Below are positions 8,156 through 17,350 of a stretch of DNA of 64,000 bases, one piece after another (the stretch's first letter is position 1; each line of letters starts with the position of its first letter). A model generated the notes under the pieces. That model saw only the letters and a list, made by a program, of their open reading frames with translations. It was not told where the DNA came from and did not search any database. Both the position numbers and the translations under genes were made by a program. Source of the stretch: CBDCUI01 sp965223115 (GTDB taxonomy: Bacteria > Pseudomonadota > Gammaproteobacteria > UBA4575); contig OZ244982.1 in the NCBI GenBank assembly GCA_965223115.1, positions 1,612,001 through 1,676,000 of the forward strand. The letters run 5' to 3'.

Positions 8156-8643
8156 TGAAATAAAATTGGTTCAAATTCTTTTAACGCACATTTATAAACT
8201 TTGCGTTTAAAAAATACAACCTCTTGCAAAGGGTGCCAATAGTCCACCCAACGCCAGTTATCGAATTCTGGTTTGTGGGTATTATTCAAACAAATGTTAC
8301 TGTCATCTGTTTGTAGTTTTAATAAAAACCAACGTTGCTTCTGTCCAATACACTTAGGAAGACTATTAGTACGCACTAAATTTTTCGGCAATCGGTAACT
8401 TAACCATTTTTTTGTGCTAGCAATAATATCTACATGGCCGGCATCTAGACCAGTTTCTTCTTTTAGCTCACGGAATAACGCTTGTTCGGCAGTCTCATTT
8501 ATTTTGACCCCACCTTGTGGGAATTGCCATGCATCTTGCCCGTAACGTTTACACCATACTACATGGCGTTTATTATTGGTTACGATGATGCCAACGTTCT
8601 TACGATATCCAGATGCATCAATGATTTGATGATTACTATCCAT
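8152..8643 (-). CDS. rppH: RNA pyrophosphohydrolase RppH
   Basis: RppH removes pyrophosphate from triphosphorylated mRNA 5' ends and so triggers decay. The protein has DASGYRKNVGIIV at the start, the Nudix box GGVKINETAEQALFRELKEE, and the RppH-specific CIGQKQRWFLL and EFDNWRWVDYW. The frame extends 13 codons further upstream, but GGGAG lies 8 bp before the ATG at 8643, which gives MDSNHQ and a length (163) close to E. coli RppH (176). I chose that start; an ATG two codons earlier is also possible. It converges on bfr with a 4-bp overlap. Confidence 0.92.
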   Translation of the reverse strand: MDSNHQIIDASGYRKNVGIIVTNNKRHVVWCKRYGQDAWQFPQGGVKINETAEQALFRELKEETGLDAGHVDIIASTKKWLSYRLPKNLVRTNSLPKCIGQKQRWFLLKLQTDDSNICLNNTHKPEFDNWRWVDYWHPLQEVVFFKRKVYKCALKEFEPILFH

Positions 8644-8783
8644 TTCCATAGCTCCCGCCCATATATTGTTCCATACCAGCACCTATTGAGCAATTTAATC
8701 CACTTATAGGCCTTAATAAATGTATAGATTACAAGAGCTTAACTATCTAAAATCCCTTATTTATTTTATAGCGTACTAACTCC

Positions 8784-9437
8784 ATGGCATTAGCATTATT
8801 TGATTTGGACGAAACCCTTTTAGCTGGCGATAGCGATTATGAATGGGGCTTGCACCTTGTATCACTTGGCAAGGTTGATGAAAAATTTTATAAAAACGAA
8901 AATGAACGTTTCTATAAACAATATTTGAGTGGGACGTTAGACGTATATGAGTTTTTAAATTTTGCACTTAAACCACTTGCAGAGAACTCTTACGAAGAAC
9001 TTTGCCAATGGCGAACAGAATTTATAGAGCAACGCATTAAGCCTATTATTAAAACAAAGGCCCATGATTTGATTGAACAACATAGGAATGCTGGAGATCA
9101 TTTGGTAATTGTTACTGCTACCAATCGTTTTATTACTGAACCTATAAAAGACATTTTTGCAATCGATACGCTGATAGCTACTGAGCCAGCCATGGAAAAT
9201 GGCAAATTCACGGGTGATGTGGAAGGCACACCCTGTTTTGGTTTAGGCAAAGTAACACGTCTTAATCAATGGTTAGCATCAAATTCACATTCTTTAGTAG
9301 GCAGTTACTTCTACTCGGACTCACGTAACGATATACCACTATTAGAGCTTGTGGATTACCCTACTGCTGTGGACGCCGATGAAAAATTAACTGCACATGC
9401 CATCAAACATAATTGGAAACATTTAAGTCTTAAATAA
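8784..9437 (+). CDS. HAD-superfamily subfamily IB phosphatase
   Basis: 217 residues. Motif I is FDLDETLL (nucleophile Asp7, acid Asp9), motif II lies in VIVTATN near residue 112, and motif III/IV is YFYSDSRNDIPLL near residue 178. The helical cap between motifs I and II places it in HAD subfamily IB (SerB-like; some members are annotated as histidinol-phosphatase). The substrate cannot be read from sequence. It starts close to the divergently oriented rppH, an arrangement seen in other gammaproteobacteria. It ends 3 bp before the convergent PfkB kinase gene. Confidence 0.82.
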   Translation: MALALFDLDETLLAGDSDYEWGLHLVSLGKVDEKFYKNENERFYKQYLSGTLDVYEFLNFALKPLAENSYEELCQWRTEFIEQRIKPIIKTKAHDLIEQHRNAGDHLVIVTATNRFITEPIKDIFAIDTLIATEPAMENGKFTGDVEGTPCFGLGKVTRLNQWLASNSHSLVGSYFYSDSRNDIPLLELVDYPTAVDADEKLTAHAIKHNWKHLSLK

Positions 9438-9440
9438 CAA

Positions 9441-10376
9441 TTAAAATAAATGACCAAACTCTTGTTTATACAACTGTTTAAACTCTTCTAATGTAAATTG
9501 ATGGTTTTGTGTGCCATTATGTGCAACTTTAATAGCACCTAATAATGCAGCTATACGGCCTGTAACTTCCCAACCTAGGTTATTCATCATTCCATAAATA
9601 AGCCCACCACGATATGCATCTCCACAACCGGTTGGATCTTTCACAGAGCTTGCTTTTACAGCTGGGATATCAATCTCTTCACCGTTATTAGTATGGATCT
9701 TTGAACCTTCACCACCACGTGTAACAATGGCTGCTTTCACACGTTCTGCTATTTGTTTAATGTTTAGACCTGTACGTTCTTGTAACAACTGTGATTCATA
9801 ATCATTCACACATACATAGCTAGCTTGATCAACAAAGGCGAGTAACTCTTCGCCATTGAACATAGGCATCCCTTGACCTGGATCAAATATAAACGGGATA
9901 CCGGCTTGTTGACATTGTTTTGCATGTTGAATCATTCCATCCTTCCCATCAGGTGAAATTACGGCAAGGCTAATTCCATCTTGTGTAGGCACAGTATTTT
10001 GGTGCGAGGAATTCATTGCACCAGGATGAAAAGCAGTAATCTGGTTATCATCCAGATCTGTAGTAATAAAAGCTTGCGCTGTATATTCGCTACCAATCTT
10101 TTTAATATACCTTTGATCTATTCCGCATTTATCCATCCAACTTGAATAAGGCTCAAAATCTCTGCCGGCTGTCCCCATTGCGTAGCCTTCCCCGCCCAAC
10201 AAATGTAAATTGTAAACAATGTTGCCTGCACAGCCACCAAACTCCCTGCGCATCAGCGGTACCATGAAAGATACATTTAAAATATGTACTTTCTCTGGCA
10301 GGATATGTTCTTTAAACCTATCCGGAAACACCATAATGGTATCAAAGGCAAGCGAACCACAAATTAGAGCTGACAT
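9441..10376 (-). CDS. PfkB-family sugar/nucleoside kinase (adenosine kinase-like)
   Basis: 311 residues, normal for PfkB kinases. The N-terminus starts ALICGSLAFDTIM; EFGGCAGNIVYNLHLLGG is PfkB signature 1, and VKDPTGCGDAYRGG (near residue 248) is signature 2 with the catalytic Asp and the anion hole. The sequence around CGNDYE-like VNDYES recalls the adenosine kinase branch, but ribokinase or other substrates cannot be excluded. Its start faces the class II aldolase gene across about 100 bp, so a shared regulatory region and related substrates are possible. Confidence 0.8.
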   Translation of the reverse strand: MSALICGSLAFDTIMVFPDRFKEHILPEKVHILNVSFMVPLMRREFGGCAGNIVYNLHLLGGEGYAMGTAGRDFEPYSSWMDKCGIDQRYIKKIGSEYTAQAFITTDLDDNQITAFHPGAMNSSHQNTVPTQDGISLAVISPDGKDGMIQHAKQCQQAGIPFIFDPGQGMPMFNGEELLAFVDQASYVCVNDYESQLLQERTGLNIKQIAERVKAAIVTRGGEGSKIHTNNGEEIDIPAVKASSVKDPTGCGDAYRGGLIYGMMNNLGWEVTGRIAALLGAIKVAHNGTQNHQFTLEEFKQLYKQEFGHLF

Positions 10377-10473
10377 TATGCAATCCTTTTATTAAATTTG
10401 TTTTTACTATTAACCTATATAGATAAGCTATTATTATTATTAGAATATCTGTTAATTAAAATACCCCTAGAAG

Positions 10474-11034
10474 ATGATGAACCCCAAAGATAAGCTGGTT
10501 CGCTATTATTCGTGGCTACGAAAATTTGGCTATAACGATTCACACAGTGGTAATGCATCTATCCGTGATGAAAGTACTATCTGGATAACACCATCTGGTG
10601 CTTGTGCAGACACTCTACATGTCAATGATTTAATTGCATGCAATGTAAATGGATCTACAGGAAAAAATGCCTCTTTAGATGCAAAATTACATATAGAAGT
10701 ATATAAAAGAAACCCCAAGACCCATGCCGTACTACATAGTCATGGCCCTCATTGTATTGCATTAACTATGGATGGTAAGGACTTTATCCCGCAGGACTTC
10801 GAAGGCAAACTATATTTTCCTTTAGTGCCAGTACATTCTATTGCATTTGATATGTATTCCGCACAATCTCCTAATGTCGTTGCTGATACTTTAAGCAAAT
10901 ATTGTATAACTATTATACGTGGACACGGGGTTTATGCTTGTGCCGAAAACTTAAATCTTGCCTACAAATGGACTTGTTCTTTGGAGCATTCAGCAAAAAT
11001 TGCATATTTGTATTCACAGCTTAAACATGATTAA
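10474..11034 (+). CDS. Class II aldolase/adducin-domain protein
   Basis: 186 residues, short for the family (about 200-230). Metal-binding histidines are visible in VLHSHGPH (near residue 88) and RGHGVYA (near residue 149). DAKLHIEVYKRNP precedes the first pair as in fuculose-phosphate and methylthioribulose-phosphate family enzymes. Known members cleave or dehydrate sugar phosphates using zinc. The substrate is not clear; the divergent PfkB kinase suggests phosphorylation followed by aldol cleavage of a small sugar. A second ATG follows immediately, so the start could be 10477. Confidence 0.75.
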   Translation: MMNPKDKLVRYYSWLRKFGYNDSHSGNASIRDESTIWITPSGACADTLHVNDLIACNVNGSTGKNASLDAKLHIEVYKRNPKTHAVLHSHGPHCIALTMDGKDFIPQDFEGKLYFPLVPVHSIAFDMYSAQSPNVVADTLSKYCITIIRGHGVYACAENLNLAYKWTCSLEHSAKIAYLYSQLKHD

Positions 11035-11077
11035 GTTAACTAATCATTACACTTACTAAAAGCATACCTATATAAAT

Positions 11078-11251
11078 CTATGTAACTTCTAGCATTTGAA
11101 AATCATCCTTCATCGCACCACATTCAGGACACTTCCAATTAAACGGAATATCTTCCCAACGGGTCCCAGGCGCTATGCCTTCATTTGGCGATCCTTTGGC
11201 TTCATCATAAATCCAACCGCAAATCACACACATATATGTTTTATACTGCAT
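11078..11251 (-). CDS. Rubredoxin
   Basis: A 57-residue minus-strand gene, too short for many gene finders. Both CxxCG iron-binding knuckles are intact: CVICG (Cys8, Cys11) and CPECG (Cys41, Cys44), with the conserved aromatic core (Tyr3, Tyr6, Trp13, Phe37, Trp39) and the loop GIAPGTRWEDIP. One iron atom bound by four cysteines makes it a small cytoplasmic one-electron carrier. It is divergent from thiD, a neighbourhood seen in other gammaproteobacteria. A plus-strand frame over the same bases (11096-11284) is its antisense shadow. Confidence 0.95.
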   Translation of the reverse strand: MQYKTYMCVICGWIYDEAKGSPNEGIAPGTRWEDIPFNWKCPECGAMKDDFQMLEVT

Positions 11252-11280
11252 AAAATGTTTATCACTTATTTCCCAAAATT

Positions 11281-12072
11281 ATGAATGTTACTACAGCTCA
11301 ACCTGTGGTAATGGCAATCTCTGGTGTCGATCCCAGTGGCGGTGCTGGTATACAAGCTGATATAGAAACACTGGCTAGTTTAGGTTGTCATACGACTCCA
11401 GTTATCACATCTATTACTGCTCAAGATACTACCAATGTACTTGAAACCTCTCAAATAGATGAGCGTATGATTATCGAACAAGCTCGTGTTGTATTAGAAG
11501 ATATGAATGTCGCTGCAATTAAGATTGGGCTTATAGATAGCATTGAAACTGCACGTGCAATTCACACATTGCTAACGGATTACACAAGTATTCCTGTTGT
11601 ACTAGATCCCATAATTATCGCTGGAGGTGGCAAAACCTTAGCTAACGATGCAGTAGTTTCGGCGATAATTTCATTACTGGTGCCACAAGCTACTGTGGTG
11701 ACACCAAATAGTAATGAAGCAAGAAAACTAGCCCCAGAAGCAGACACTCTAGATGCTTGCGCAATGGCGCTACTTGAACGAGGAACGCACTATGTATTGG
11801 TTACAGGAAGTCACGAAAAATCCACTATGATTACTAACATATTATATGGCAATCACCGCAAGCTAGATCAGCATACATGGGAACGTTTACCAGGTGAATA
11901 TCATGGCTCAGGCTGCACACTTTCTTCAGCCTTAACTGCTTACTTAGCGCACGGTCAAGATGTCGCATCTGCTTCACATCAAGCACAAGAATTTACATGG
12001 AAAAGTGTTGCAGCTGCTCGTCAACTTGGCATGGGACAAAAAATTCCCAATCGTTTTCACTGGGTTAAATAA
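11281..12072 (+). CDS. thiD: Hydroxymethylpyrimidine/phosphomethylpyrimidine kinase
   Basis: ThiD phosphorylates hydroxymethylpyrimidine twice to make HMP-PP for thiamine. 263 residues, usual length. The N-terminal AISGVDPSGGAGIQADI is the family signature; VLDPIIIAGGG and the C-terminal GSGCTLSSALTAYLAHG (anion hole and catalytic Cys region) are also present. It stands 17 bp before thiE. The rubredoxin gene is divergent with only 29 bp between start codons, so the promoter must overlap a start region. Confidence 0.95.
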   Translation: MNVTTAQPVVMAISGVDPSGGAGIQADIETLASLGCHTTPVITSITAQDTTNVLETSQIDERMIIEQARVVLEDMNVAAIKIGLIDSIETARAIHTLLTDYTSIPVVLDPIIIAGGGKTLANDAVVSAIISLLVPQATVVTPNSNEARKLAPEADTLDACAMALLERGTHYVLVTGSHEKSTMITNILYGNHRKLDQHTWERLPGEYHGSGCTLSSALTAYLAHGQDVASASHQAQEFTWKSVAAARQLGMGQKIPNRFHWVK

Positions 12073-12088
12073 AACCGCTATTAAGCTT

Positions 12089-12727
12089 ATGGCTAAGCTG
12101 CAAGGATTATATGCAATCGCTGATGCACAATGTACCGGTTCTGAGCGACTTGAATTTATGGCGAATGAAGTCTTAGCTGCCGGAGTTAAAATCATCCAAT
12201 ATCGCGACAAAATCAATAACTATGAAAATCGACTCAAGCTTGCACATAAAATTAAATTTCTTGCTAATAAGTATCAAGCCTTGTTTATCATCAATGACGA
12301 CATCAAACTAGCCAAGTCTATCAATGCAGATGGTATACACATCGGCAAAGAAGATATTAGCATTCGAGAAGCAAGATCTATATTAGCTACAAACAAAATT
12401 ATTGGAGCTTCATGTTACAACGATCTCAACAATGCCAAACAAGCTATTAAAGACGGTGCAAATTATGTGGCATTTGGAAGCATTTATACTTCATCTAGCA
12501 AACCTCGTGCATCAAAAACAAGCATAGAATTACTCACCAAGGCCAAAAATGAATTAAGTGTACCAATCTGTGCAATTGGAGGTATCAATGCAAGCAACAT
12601 AACACCATTGCTTAAAGCCAATATAGATATGTTCGCAATGATCAGTGCTCTATTTTCCTCTACTACACCTAAACAAACTACAGAAAATTACTTAAAATTA
12701 ATACAACAGTTTGATTTAACAACATAG
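12089..12727 (+). CDS. thiE: Thiamine-phosphate synthase
   Basis: ThiE joins HMP-PP with thiazole phosphate to give thiamine phosphate. The TIM-barrel motifs are visible: GLYAIADAQ at the start, IIQYRDK, FIINDDIKLA, DGIHIGKED, GASCYND, FGSIYTSSSKP and PICAIGGI. The open frame continues 43 codons upstream into thiD, but those residues do not fit the family. ATG 12089 gives 212 residues and MAKLQGLYAI, matching ThiE. It is cotranscribed with thiD and precedes hemL by 48 bp. Confidence 0.93.
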   Translation: MAKLQGLYAIADAQCTGSERLEFMANEVLAAGVKIIQYRDKINNYENRLKLAHKIKFLANKYQALFIINDDIKLAKSINADGIHIGKEDISIREARSILATNKIIGASCYNDLNNAKQAIKDGANYVAFGSIYTSSSKPRASKTSIELLTKAKNELSVPICAIGGINASNITPLLKANIDMFAMISALFSSTTPKQTTENYLKLIQQFDLTT

Positions 12728-12775
12728 TTTTGGTTACGATCATTTTATTTACATCTATTCAATTCAACACAAGCC

Positions 12776-14071
12776 ATGACTAATTCAAAACAAGCCTTCG
12801 ATGAAGCCCATAAATATATTCCTGGAGGTGTAAACTCACCTGTACGTGCATTTAAAGCAGTTGGGGGTACACCAGTTTTCATTAAATGTGCACACGGTGC
12901 ATATCTATATGATTTACAAGATAGAGAATATATCGACTATGTAGGCTCATGGGGGCCCATGATATTAGGGCACGCACATCCAGAAGTGATCGAAGCTGTA
13001 CAAAAAGCTGCAGAACACGGTTTAAGCTTTGGTACACCTACCGAAATTGAAACCGAAATGGCTAAAATGGTTTGTAAATTAGTAGAGTCTATAGAAATGG
13101 TGCGTATGGTCAGCTCAGGAACTGAAGCTACAATGAGCGCTATTCGCCTAGCCCGTGGCCACACAGGACGTAATAAAATAATCAAGTTTGAAGGTTGTTA
13201 CCATGGGCATGGTGATTCATTATTAGTTAAAGCGGGCTCCGGTGCATTAACTCTAGGTGTACCAAATTCACCTGGTGTTCCACACGAGCTTGCAGAACAT
13301 ACAATTACTCTTAGCTATAATAACCTTGAAGAAGTAGAACAAGCATTTCAACAATTTGGGGAGGAAATTGCCTGTGTAATCGTTGAGCCTGTTGCGGGTA
13401 ATATGAATTGTATTCCTCCCGTAAAAGGATTTTTACAAGGATTACGTAAACTTTGTTCAGAATATAATTCTATTTTAATTTTTGATGAAGTCATGACAGG
13501 GTTTCGAGTATCCCGGGGTGGTGCTCAACAATTGTATAAAGTAGTACCTGATTTAACCACCTTAGGGAAAATTTTAGGTGGTGGAATGCCAGTTGGAGCC
13601 ATTGGGGGCGAACGGAAAATAATGGAATCTTTAGCGCCTACTGGACCTGTCTATCAAGCAGGAACATTATCAGGTAATCCTATTGCGATGACAGCTGGCC
13701 TGACTACTTTGAAACTACTATCTGATAGAAGTTTTCATGACAAATTACAGCGTAAAACAAAACAGCTTGTAGATGGTTTATTAGATGCAGCAAAAAACAA
13801 TGACATTCCTCTTACTACCAATTATGTATGCGGTATGTTTGGGATTTTTTTTACAGAAGAAGAAAAGGTTAACAACTTTTCTCAAGTAACAGCATGCAAC
13901 CAAGAACTCTTTAATAAGTTTTTTCATCACATGCTTGAAAATGGTGTGTATTTAGCGCCATCTTCATATGAAGCAGGGTTTATTTCTATTGCACATAGTG
14001 ATGAAGATATAGAAAAAACCATAGACTCGGCTGACAAATCTTTTCAGGAAATTTATTCTACAATCTCCTGA
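12776..14071 (+). CDS. hemL: Glutamate-1-semialdehyde 2,1-aminomutase
   Basis: HemL converts glutamate-1-semialdehyde to 5-aminolevulinate in the C5 route of haem synthesis. 431 residues, as expected. PLP-binding Lys265 lies in TLGKILGGGMPVGAIGG; GGVNSPVRAF, MVSSGTEATMSAIRLARG and FDEVMTGFR are all present. It is probably transcribed with thiD-thiE. The 3' end overlaps the convergent cupin gene by 19 bp. Confidence 0.96.
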   Translation: MTNSKQAFDEAHKYIPGGVNSPVRAFKAVGGTPVFIKCAHGAYLYDLQDREYIDYVGSWGPMILGHAHPEVIEAVQKAAEHGLSFGTPTEIETEMAKMVCKLVESIEMVRMVSSGTEATMSAIRLARGHTGRNKIIKFEGCYHGHGDSLLVKAGSGALTLGVPNSPGVPHELAEHTITLSYNNLEEVEQAFQQFGEEIACVIVEPVAGNMNCIPPVKGFLQGLRKLCSEYNSILIFDEVMTGFRVSRGGAQQLYKVVPDLTTLGKILGGGMPVGAIGGERKIMESLAPTGPVYQAGTLSGNPIAMTAGLTTLKLLSDRSFHDKLQRKTKQLVDGLLDAAKNNDIPLTTNYVCGMFGIFFTEEEKVNNFSQVTACNQELFNKFFHHMLENGVYLAPSSYEAGFISIAHSDEDIEKTIDSADKSFQEIYSTIS

Positions 14072-14421
14072 TATGCGCTTTCTATAAATCTTGGCGTACA
14101 AATAGCTAAAAAAATTAAATCTTGCGTACCTGTGTTGGTAATTTTTTGTGGACATTGCGGTGGGATGATCACCACATCACCCACACTAACATCATGTGGG
14201 AATAATACACCTATCTCTACCTTACCTATTCCACTTAGGATTACATATCTTTCTGTAATATTTGTAAGAGAATGAAGTTTTGTGGTCACACCTGGTTTTA
14301 CACGTGCACGTGCTATAGATACTTCCTCATCATCTCCAGAATTTGAAAGTTCTGTGATATAACAGCCTTCTTCAAAGTAATATTCTGTAGCTCGCTGTAC
14401 AGGCTTTATGAGGGCTTGCAT
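14053..14421 (-). CDS. Small cupin-domain protein
   Basis: 122 residues forming one double-stranded beta-helix. The first cupin motif is degenerate (PGVTTKLHSLTNITERYVILSG; one His and one Glu) and the second is VSVGDVVIIPPQCPQKITNTG, in which the usual His is Gln. This may be a metal-poor or non-catalytic cupin; substrate and role are unknown. Relatives are often annotated as mannose-6-phosphate isomerase-like cupins. It overlaps hemL convergently by 19 bp and lies 24 bp after the ABC exporter start, on the same strand and downstream of it in transcription order. Confidence 0.75.
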   Translation of the reverse strand: MQALIKPVQRATEYYFEEGCYITELSNSGDDEEVSIARARVKPGVTTKLHSLTNITERYVILSGIGKVEIGVLFPHDVSVGDVVIIPPQCPQKITNTGTQDLIFLAICTPRFIESAYQEIVE

Positions 14422-14445
14422 AGAAATAATTATAGAGAATAAGTA

Positions 14446-16257
14446 TCAGGCTGTCTGGTGTTGGCCATACAGTTTTGCATACAAACCATTTGCACTAAGT
14501 AATTCTTCATGACCACCTTGTTCTGTAACTTTACCATCTTCAAAAACATATACAGTATCTGCTTGCTTAACTGCACTTAGACGATGTGCCACAATAATAA
14601 TTGTTCGTCCAATTAGATAATCCGCTAATGCCAAATGCAATTTAGCTTCTGTCTCAGCATCTAATGCAGAGGTAGCTTCATCCAAAATAACAACCTGTGG
14701 ATTCGTCAAGGCCATTCTTGCAATAGCAATACGCTGTCGCTGACCGCCAGAAAGACGGATTCCATCAACACCAATCAAACTATCCAGCCCACGCGGCATT
14801 TCCTCAATTACTTCTTTAATCTGTGCAACCTCAAGTACTCGCCATAAAGCCGCATCCGGAATATCTCTACCCAACGTTAAGTTCATACGCACTGTGTCAT
14901 TAAATAGTGCCGGATGTTGCAACACACAAGCCACATGTTCACGCACCACCTCCATACCGATACGTGAAACTGGAACTCCGTCAAATTTAATTTCACCAAA
15001 TAATGGAGGGTAAAGACCAAGTAAGACCTGAACCAGTGTTGATTTCCCCCCGCCACTAGCACCTACTAAAGCAACCTTTTCGCCTGCTTGAATAGAAAGG
15101 TTTACGCCATCTAGCACATAAGGACCATCCCCATAGGCAAACTTAATATTCTCAATTTGAACACTTACGGCATGCTTATCGGTAAATGGATTTTCTATGT
15201 GTGGATATTGTGGTTCACTAGGCATATATAGAAGTTCATTAACACGACCTAATGCAGCTTTTGCGCCATAAAATGAATATTGAATATTTAATACTTCTTG
15301 GACTGGTCCCATCATGAACCATAAGTATCCAAATACTGCAATCATTTCCCCTATAGACAAATCAGTAAGTAGCACCATCACCATGCTTACTGCTCTAAAT
15401 ATATCAAAACCAATTAGAAACACTGAAAATGATAACCGATTTGCAGCATCACTTTTCCATGAAAATGCAGAAGAATGTGATTTTACTTCTTCTGCATTTT
15501 TCTTAACACGATCTAAATAATAACTCTCTCTATTACTCGCTCTAATTTGTTGAATTCCATCAAGTGTTTCAGTAAGCGATTGTTGAAACTTTTCAAATGC
15601 TACATTTTCTTTTTTCTTAAGTGTCTTTACTTTTTTACCAATCACCATAGTAATGTAGATAACCAGGGGATTGACAAATAAAATAAATAACGCCAATTGC
15701 CAGTGCAACCAAATTAGTATCCCAGCTACTCCAACTATGGTTAATGCAGCAACTAAAAATTTACTTACCGTTTCACCCGCAAACTGATCAACTGTATTTA
15801 AATCAGTAACAAATTTAGAGGTAACAGCACCGCCGCCCAACGTTTCATACTCTGACATAGCAACTTGCTTTAAACGATCAAGCAATTGGTAACGAATGCG
15901 ATAAATAATATCTTTAGAAATAGTGACAAATTTCTTTGTCTGCCAAACATTTAAAGCAAGGTAGACTAGTCTTAATGAAACACAAACTACTGTAATTAAA
16001 GAAATATATAAAACAGGACTATGTAGTGACTCAGGAATATACTGATTAATTGAAGTAACCACTTTACCAGGTTTGTTTAGTAGCACTTCATCAATTAACA
16101 ATGGGATGAGCAAAGGAATTGGAATACTGGATAATACAGCTAAAACTGCAATGATATTTGCCGCGATAAGTTCTTTTTTATGCAGTATCGCCATGTTAAG
16201 TACATGGCGTACTGTATACCTCTGTATGGGCTGATCATTGTTTTCCAAAATTGACAT
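14446..16257 (-). CDS. ABC exporter, fused membrane and ATPase domains (MsbA-like)
   Basis: 603 residues. Six membrane helices occupy about 30-330, followed by an ATPase domain (about 365-600). Walker A is GASGGGKST, the Q-loop is CVLQHP, the signature is LSGGQRQR, Walker B is VVILDEATSALD and the H-loop is AHRLS, so both active-site halves are complete. It would work as a homodimer. The family includes MsbA lipid flippases and drug or peptide exporters; the N-terminal half does not tell which. A gene 50 bp upstream encodes a thioredoxin on the same strand. Nothing suggests that this is the essential MsbA rather than a paralogue. Confidence 0.85.
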   Translation of the reverse strand: MSILENNDQPIQRYTVRHVLNMAILHKKELIAANIIAVLAVLSSIPIPLLIPLLIDEVLLNKPGKVVTSINQYIPESLHSPVLYISLITVVCVSLRLVYLALNVWQTKKFVTISKDIIYRIRYQLLDRLKQVAMSEYETLGGGAVTSKFVTDLNTVDQFAGETVSKFLVAALTIVGVAGILIWLHWQLALFILFVNPLVIYITMVIGKKVKTLKKKENVAFEKFQQSLTETLDGIQQIRASNRESYYLDRVKKNAEEVKSHSSAFSWKSDAANRLSFSVFLIGFDIFRAVSMVMVLLTDLSIGEMIAVFGYLWFMMGPVQEVLNIQYSFYGAKAALGRVNELLYMPSEPQYPHIENPFTDKHAVSVQIENIKFAYGDGPYVLDGVNLSIQAGEKVALVGASGGGKSTLVQVLLGLYPPLFGEIKFDGVPVSRIGMEVVREHVACVLQHPALFNDTVRMNLTLGRDIPDAALWRVLEVAQIKEVIEEMPRGLDSLIGVDGIRLSGGQRQRIAIARMALTNPQVVILDEATSALDAETEAKLHLALADYLIGRTIIIVAHRLSAVKQADTVYVFEDGKVTEQGGHEELLSANGLYAKLYGQHQTA

Positions 16258-16307
16258 TAACTATTCAGCTCAAATCTATAATGTTATAGGTAGGTAACAT
16301 CCATATA

Positions 16308-16679
16308 TTAAGCTTCAGTCGACTTTTGTTTTTCAATATCAGCTCTTACTTCGTCCATATCCAAACCTTTTGTTTTTTCAATTACATCTTCTAATTGTGC
16401 AGGAGGCAGTGCACCAGCTTGTGAATATAATAAAATCTGATCTCGAAAAATCATAAGAGTTGGTATAGAGCGAATATTGCATGCTTGTGCCAACTCTTGT
16501 TGTTCTTCGGTATTCACTTTTGCAAATACAATATCTTCATGATTATCAGATGCAGCTTCAAAAGTCGGCGCAAATGATTTACATGGTCCACACCACGAAG
16601 CCCAAAAATCAATAATTACGGTTTCGTTATTTTCAATCGTTTCATTAAAGTTATCTTTAGTTAAGGCAGTCGTTGCCAC
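16308..16679 (-). CDS. Thioredoxin-family protein
   Basis: 123 residues, cytoplasmic (no signal). The active-site motif is FWASWCGPCKSF and the cis-Pro region is IRSIPTLMIF. It would reduce disulfides or act as a redox carrier. The N-terminus ATTALTKDNFNETI and the loop AGALPP are close to a thioredoxin branch common in gammaproteobacteria as an additional, stand-alone thioredoxin rather than the main TrxA. AGGAGAGT before the ATG (on the minus strand) is a good ribosome-binding site. It follows the LON-domain gene by 22 bp, so both are likely on one transcript. Confidence 0.85.
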   Translation of the reverse strand: MATTALTKDNFNETIENNETVIIDFWASWCGPCKSFAPTFEAASDNHEDIVFAKVNTEEQQELAQACNIRSIPTLMIFRDQILLYSQAGALPPAQLEDVIEKTKGLDMDEVRADIEKQKSTEA

Positions 16680-16701
16680 AATACTCTCCTTATTTATTAA
16701 T

Positions 16702-17295
16702 TTACAAAAATTTAGATTCTTGAATAGCTTCTTTAAGATGATGTAGACGTACTACATGGTCATCAATTTCTAAAAGGCGCTGTTTCAATGCCAATTGTAG
16801 TGGTAACAGCTCAGTAAGACGAGCACCAACCCAGCCTGCTTGGTCGTAGCATGCCGGCAGTGTACTGTATGGCTCACCAACCTTTACAATAATACGTTGT
16901 AACAAATCACGTAATAGCTCAAATTCTTCAGGCAAATCAAGATCTGGGAACTCTTCTATCTCCTCGATTAGGCCCACAACTAATTGATTTGATTCAATTT
17001 GTGTACTCTTAATATGCACTCTTTTTTCCCCATAGGCAGTTATACCCAACAAGCCGTCTGGTAAAGTTTGCCAATCACCAATCCTACATTGCGTGCCTGT
17101 TGAATGTATTTTTACTGCCTGGCCAATTTCACTACCATTACGAATCAATACAATACAAAAACCATGTTCTTCTCGCATACAGTCCTTCACCATATCCAAG
17201 TAACGTGGCTCGAATATACGCAATGGCAACGCACCACCTGGAAATAAAACGGTATTTAGTGGGAACAAAGGCAGTTTTTGCTGCTGTGTAGACAA
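16702..17295 (-). CDS. LON substrate-binding-domain protein
   Basis: 197 residues comprising only the N-terminal substrate-recognition domain of Lon protease (KLPLFPLNTVLFPGGALPL and RIFEPRYLDMV), with no AAA or protease part. Stand-alone LON-domain proteins are widespread in proteobacteria; their function is not settled, though a role in protein quality control is presumed. It is cytoplasmic. The start codon context is unremarkable. It lies between the kinase and the thioredoxin gene on the same strand. Confidence 0.82.
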   Translation of the reverse strand: MSTQQQKLPLFPLNTVLFPGGALPLRIFEPRYLDMVKDCMREEHGFCIVLIRNGSEIGQAVKIHSTGTQCRIGDWQTLPDGLLGITAYGEKRVHIKSTQIESNQLVVGLIEEIEEFPDLDLPEEFELLRDLLQRIIVKVGEPYSTLPACYDQAGWVGARLTELLPLQLALKQRLLEIDDHVVRLHHLKEAIQESKFL

Positions 17296-17350
17296 CTATT
17301 TACTCTAATCAAAATAAGATGAAATTTCGAATACTCAGATACTAGGTAAC

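Noticed and set aside
11096..11284. 62-codon plus-strand frame before thiD
   Set aside because: It lies antisense to the rubredoxin gene; the minus-strand protein has both iron-binding motifs, while this frame resembles nothing.
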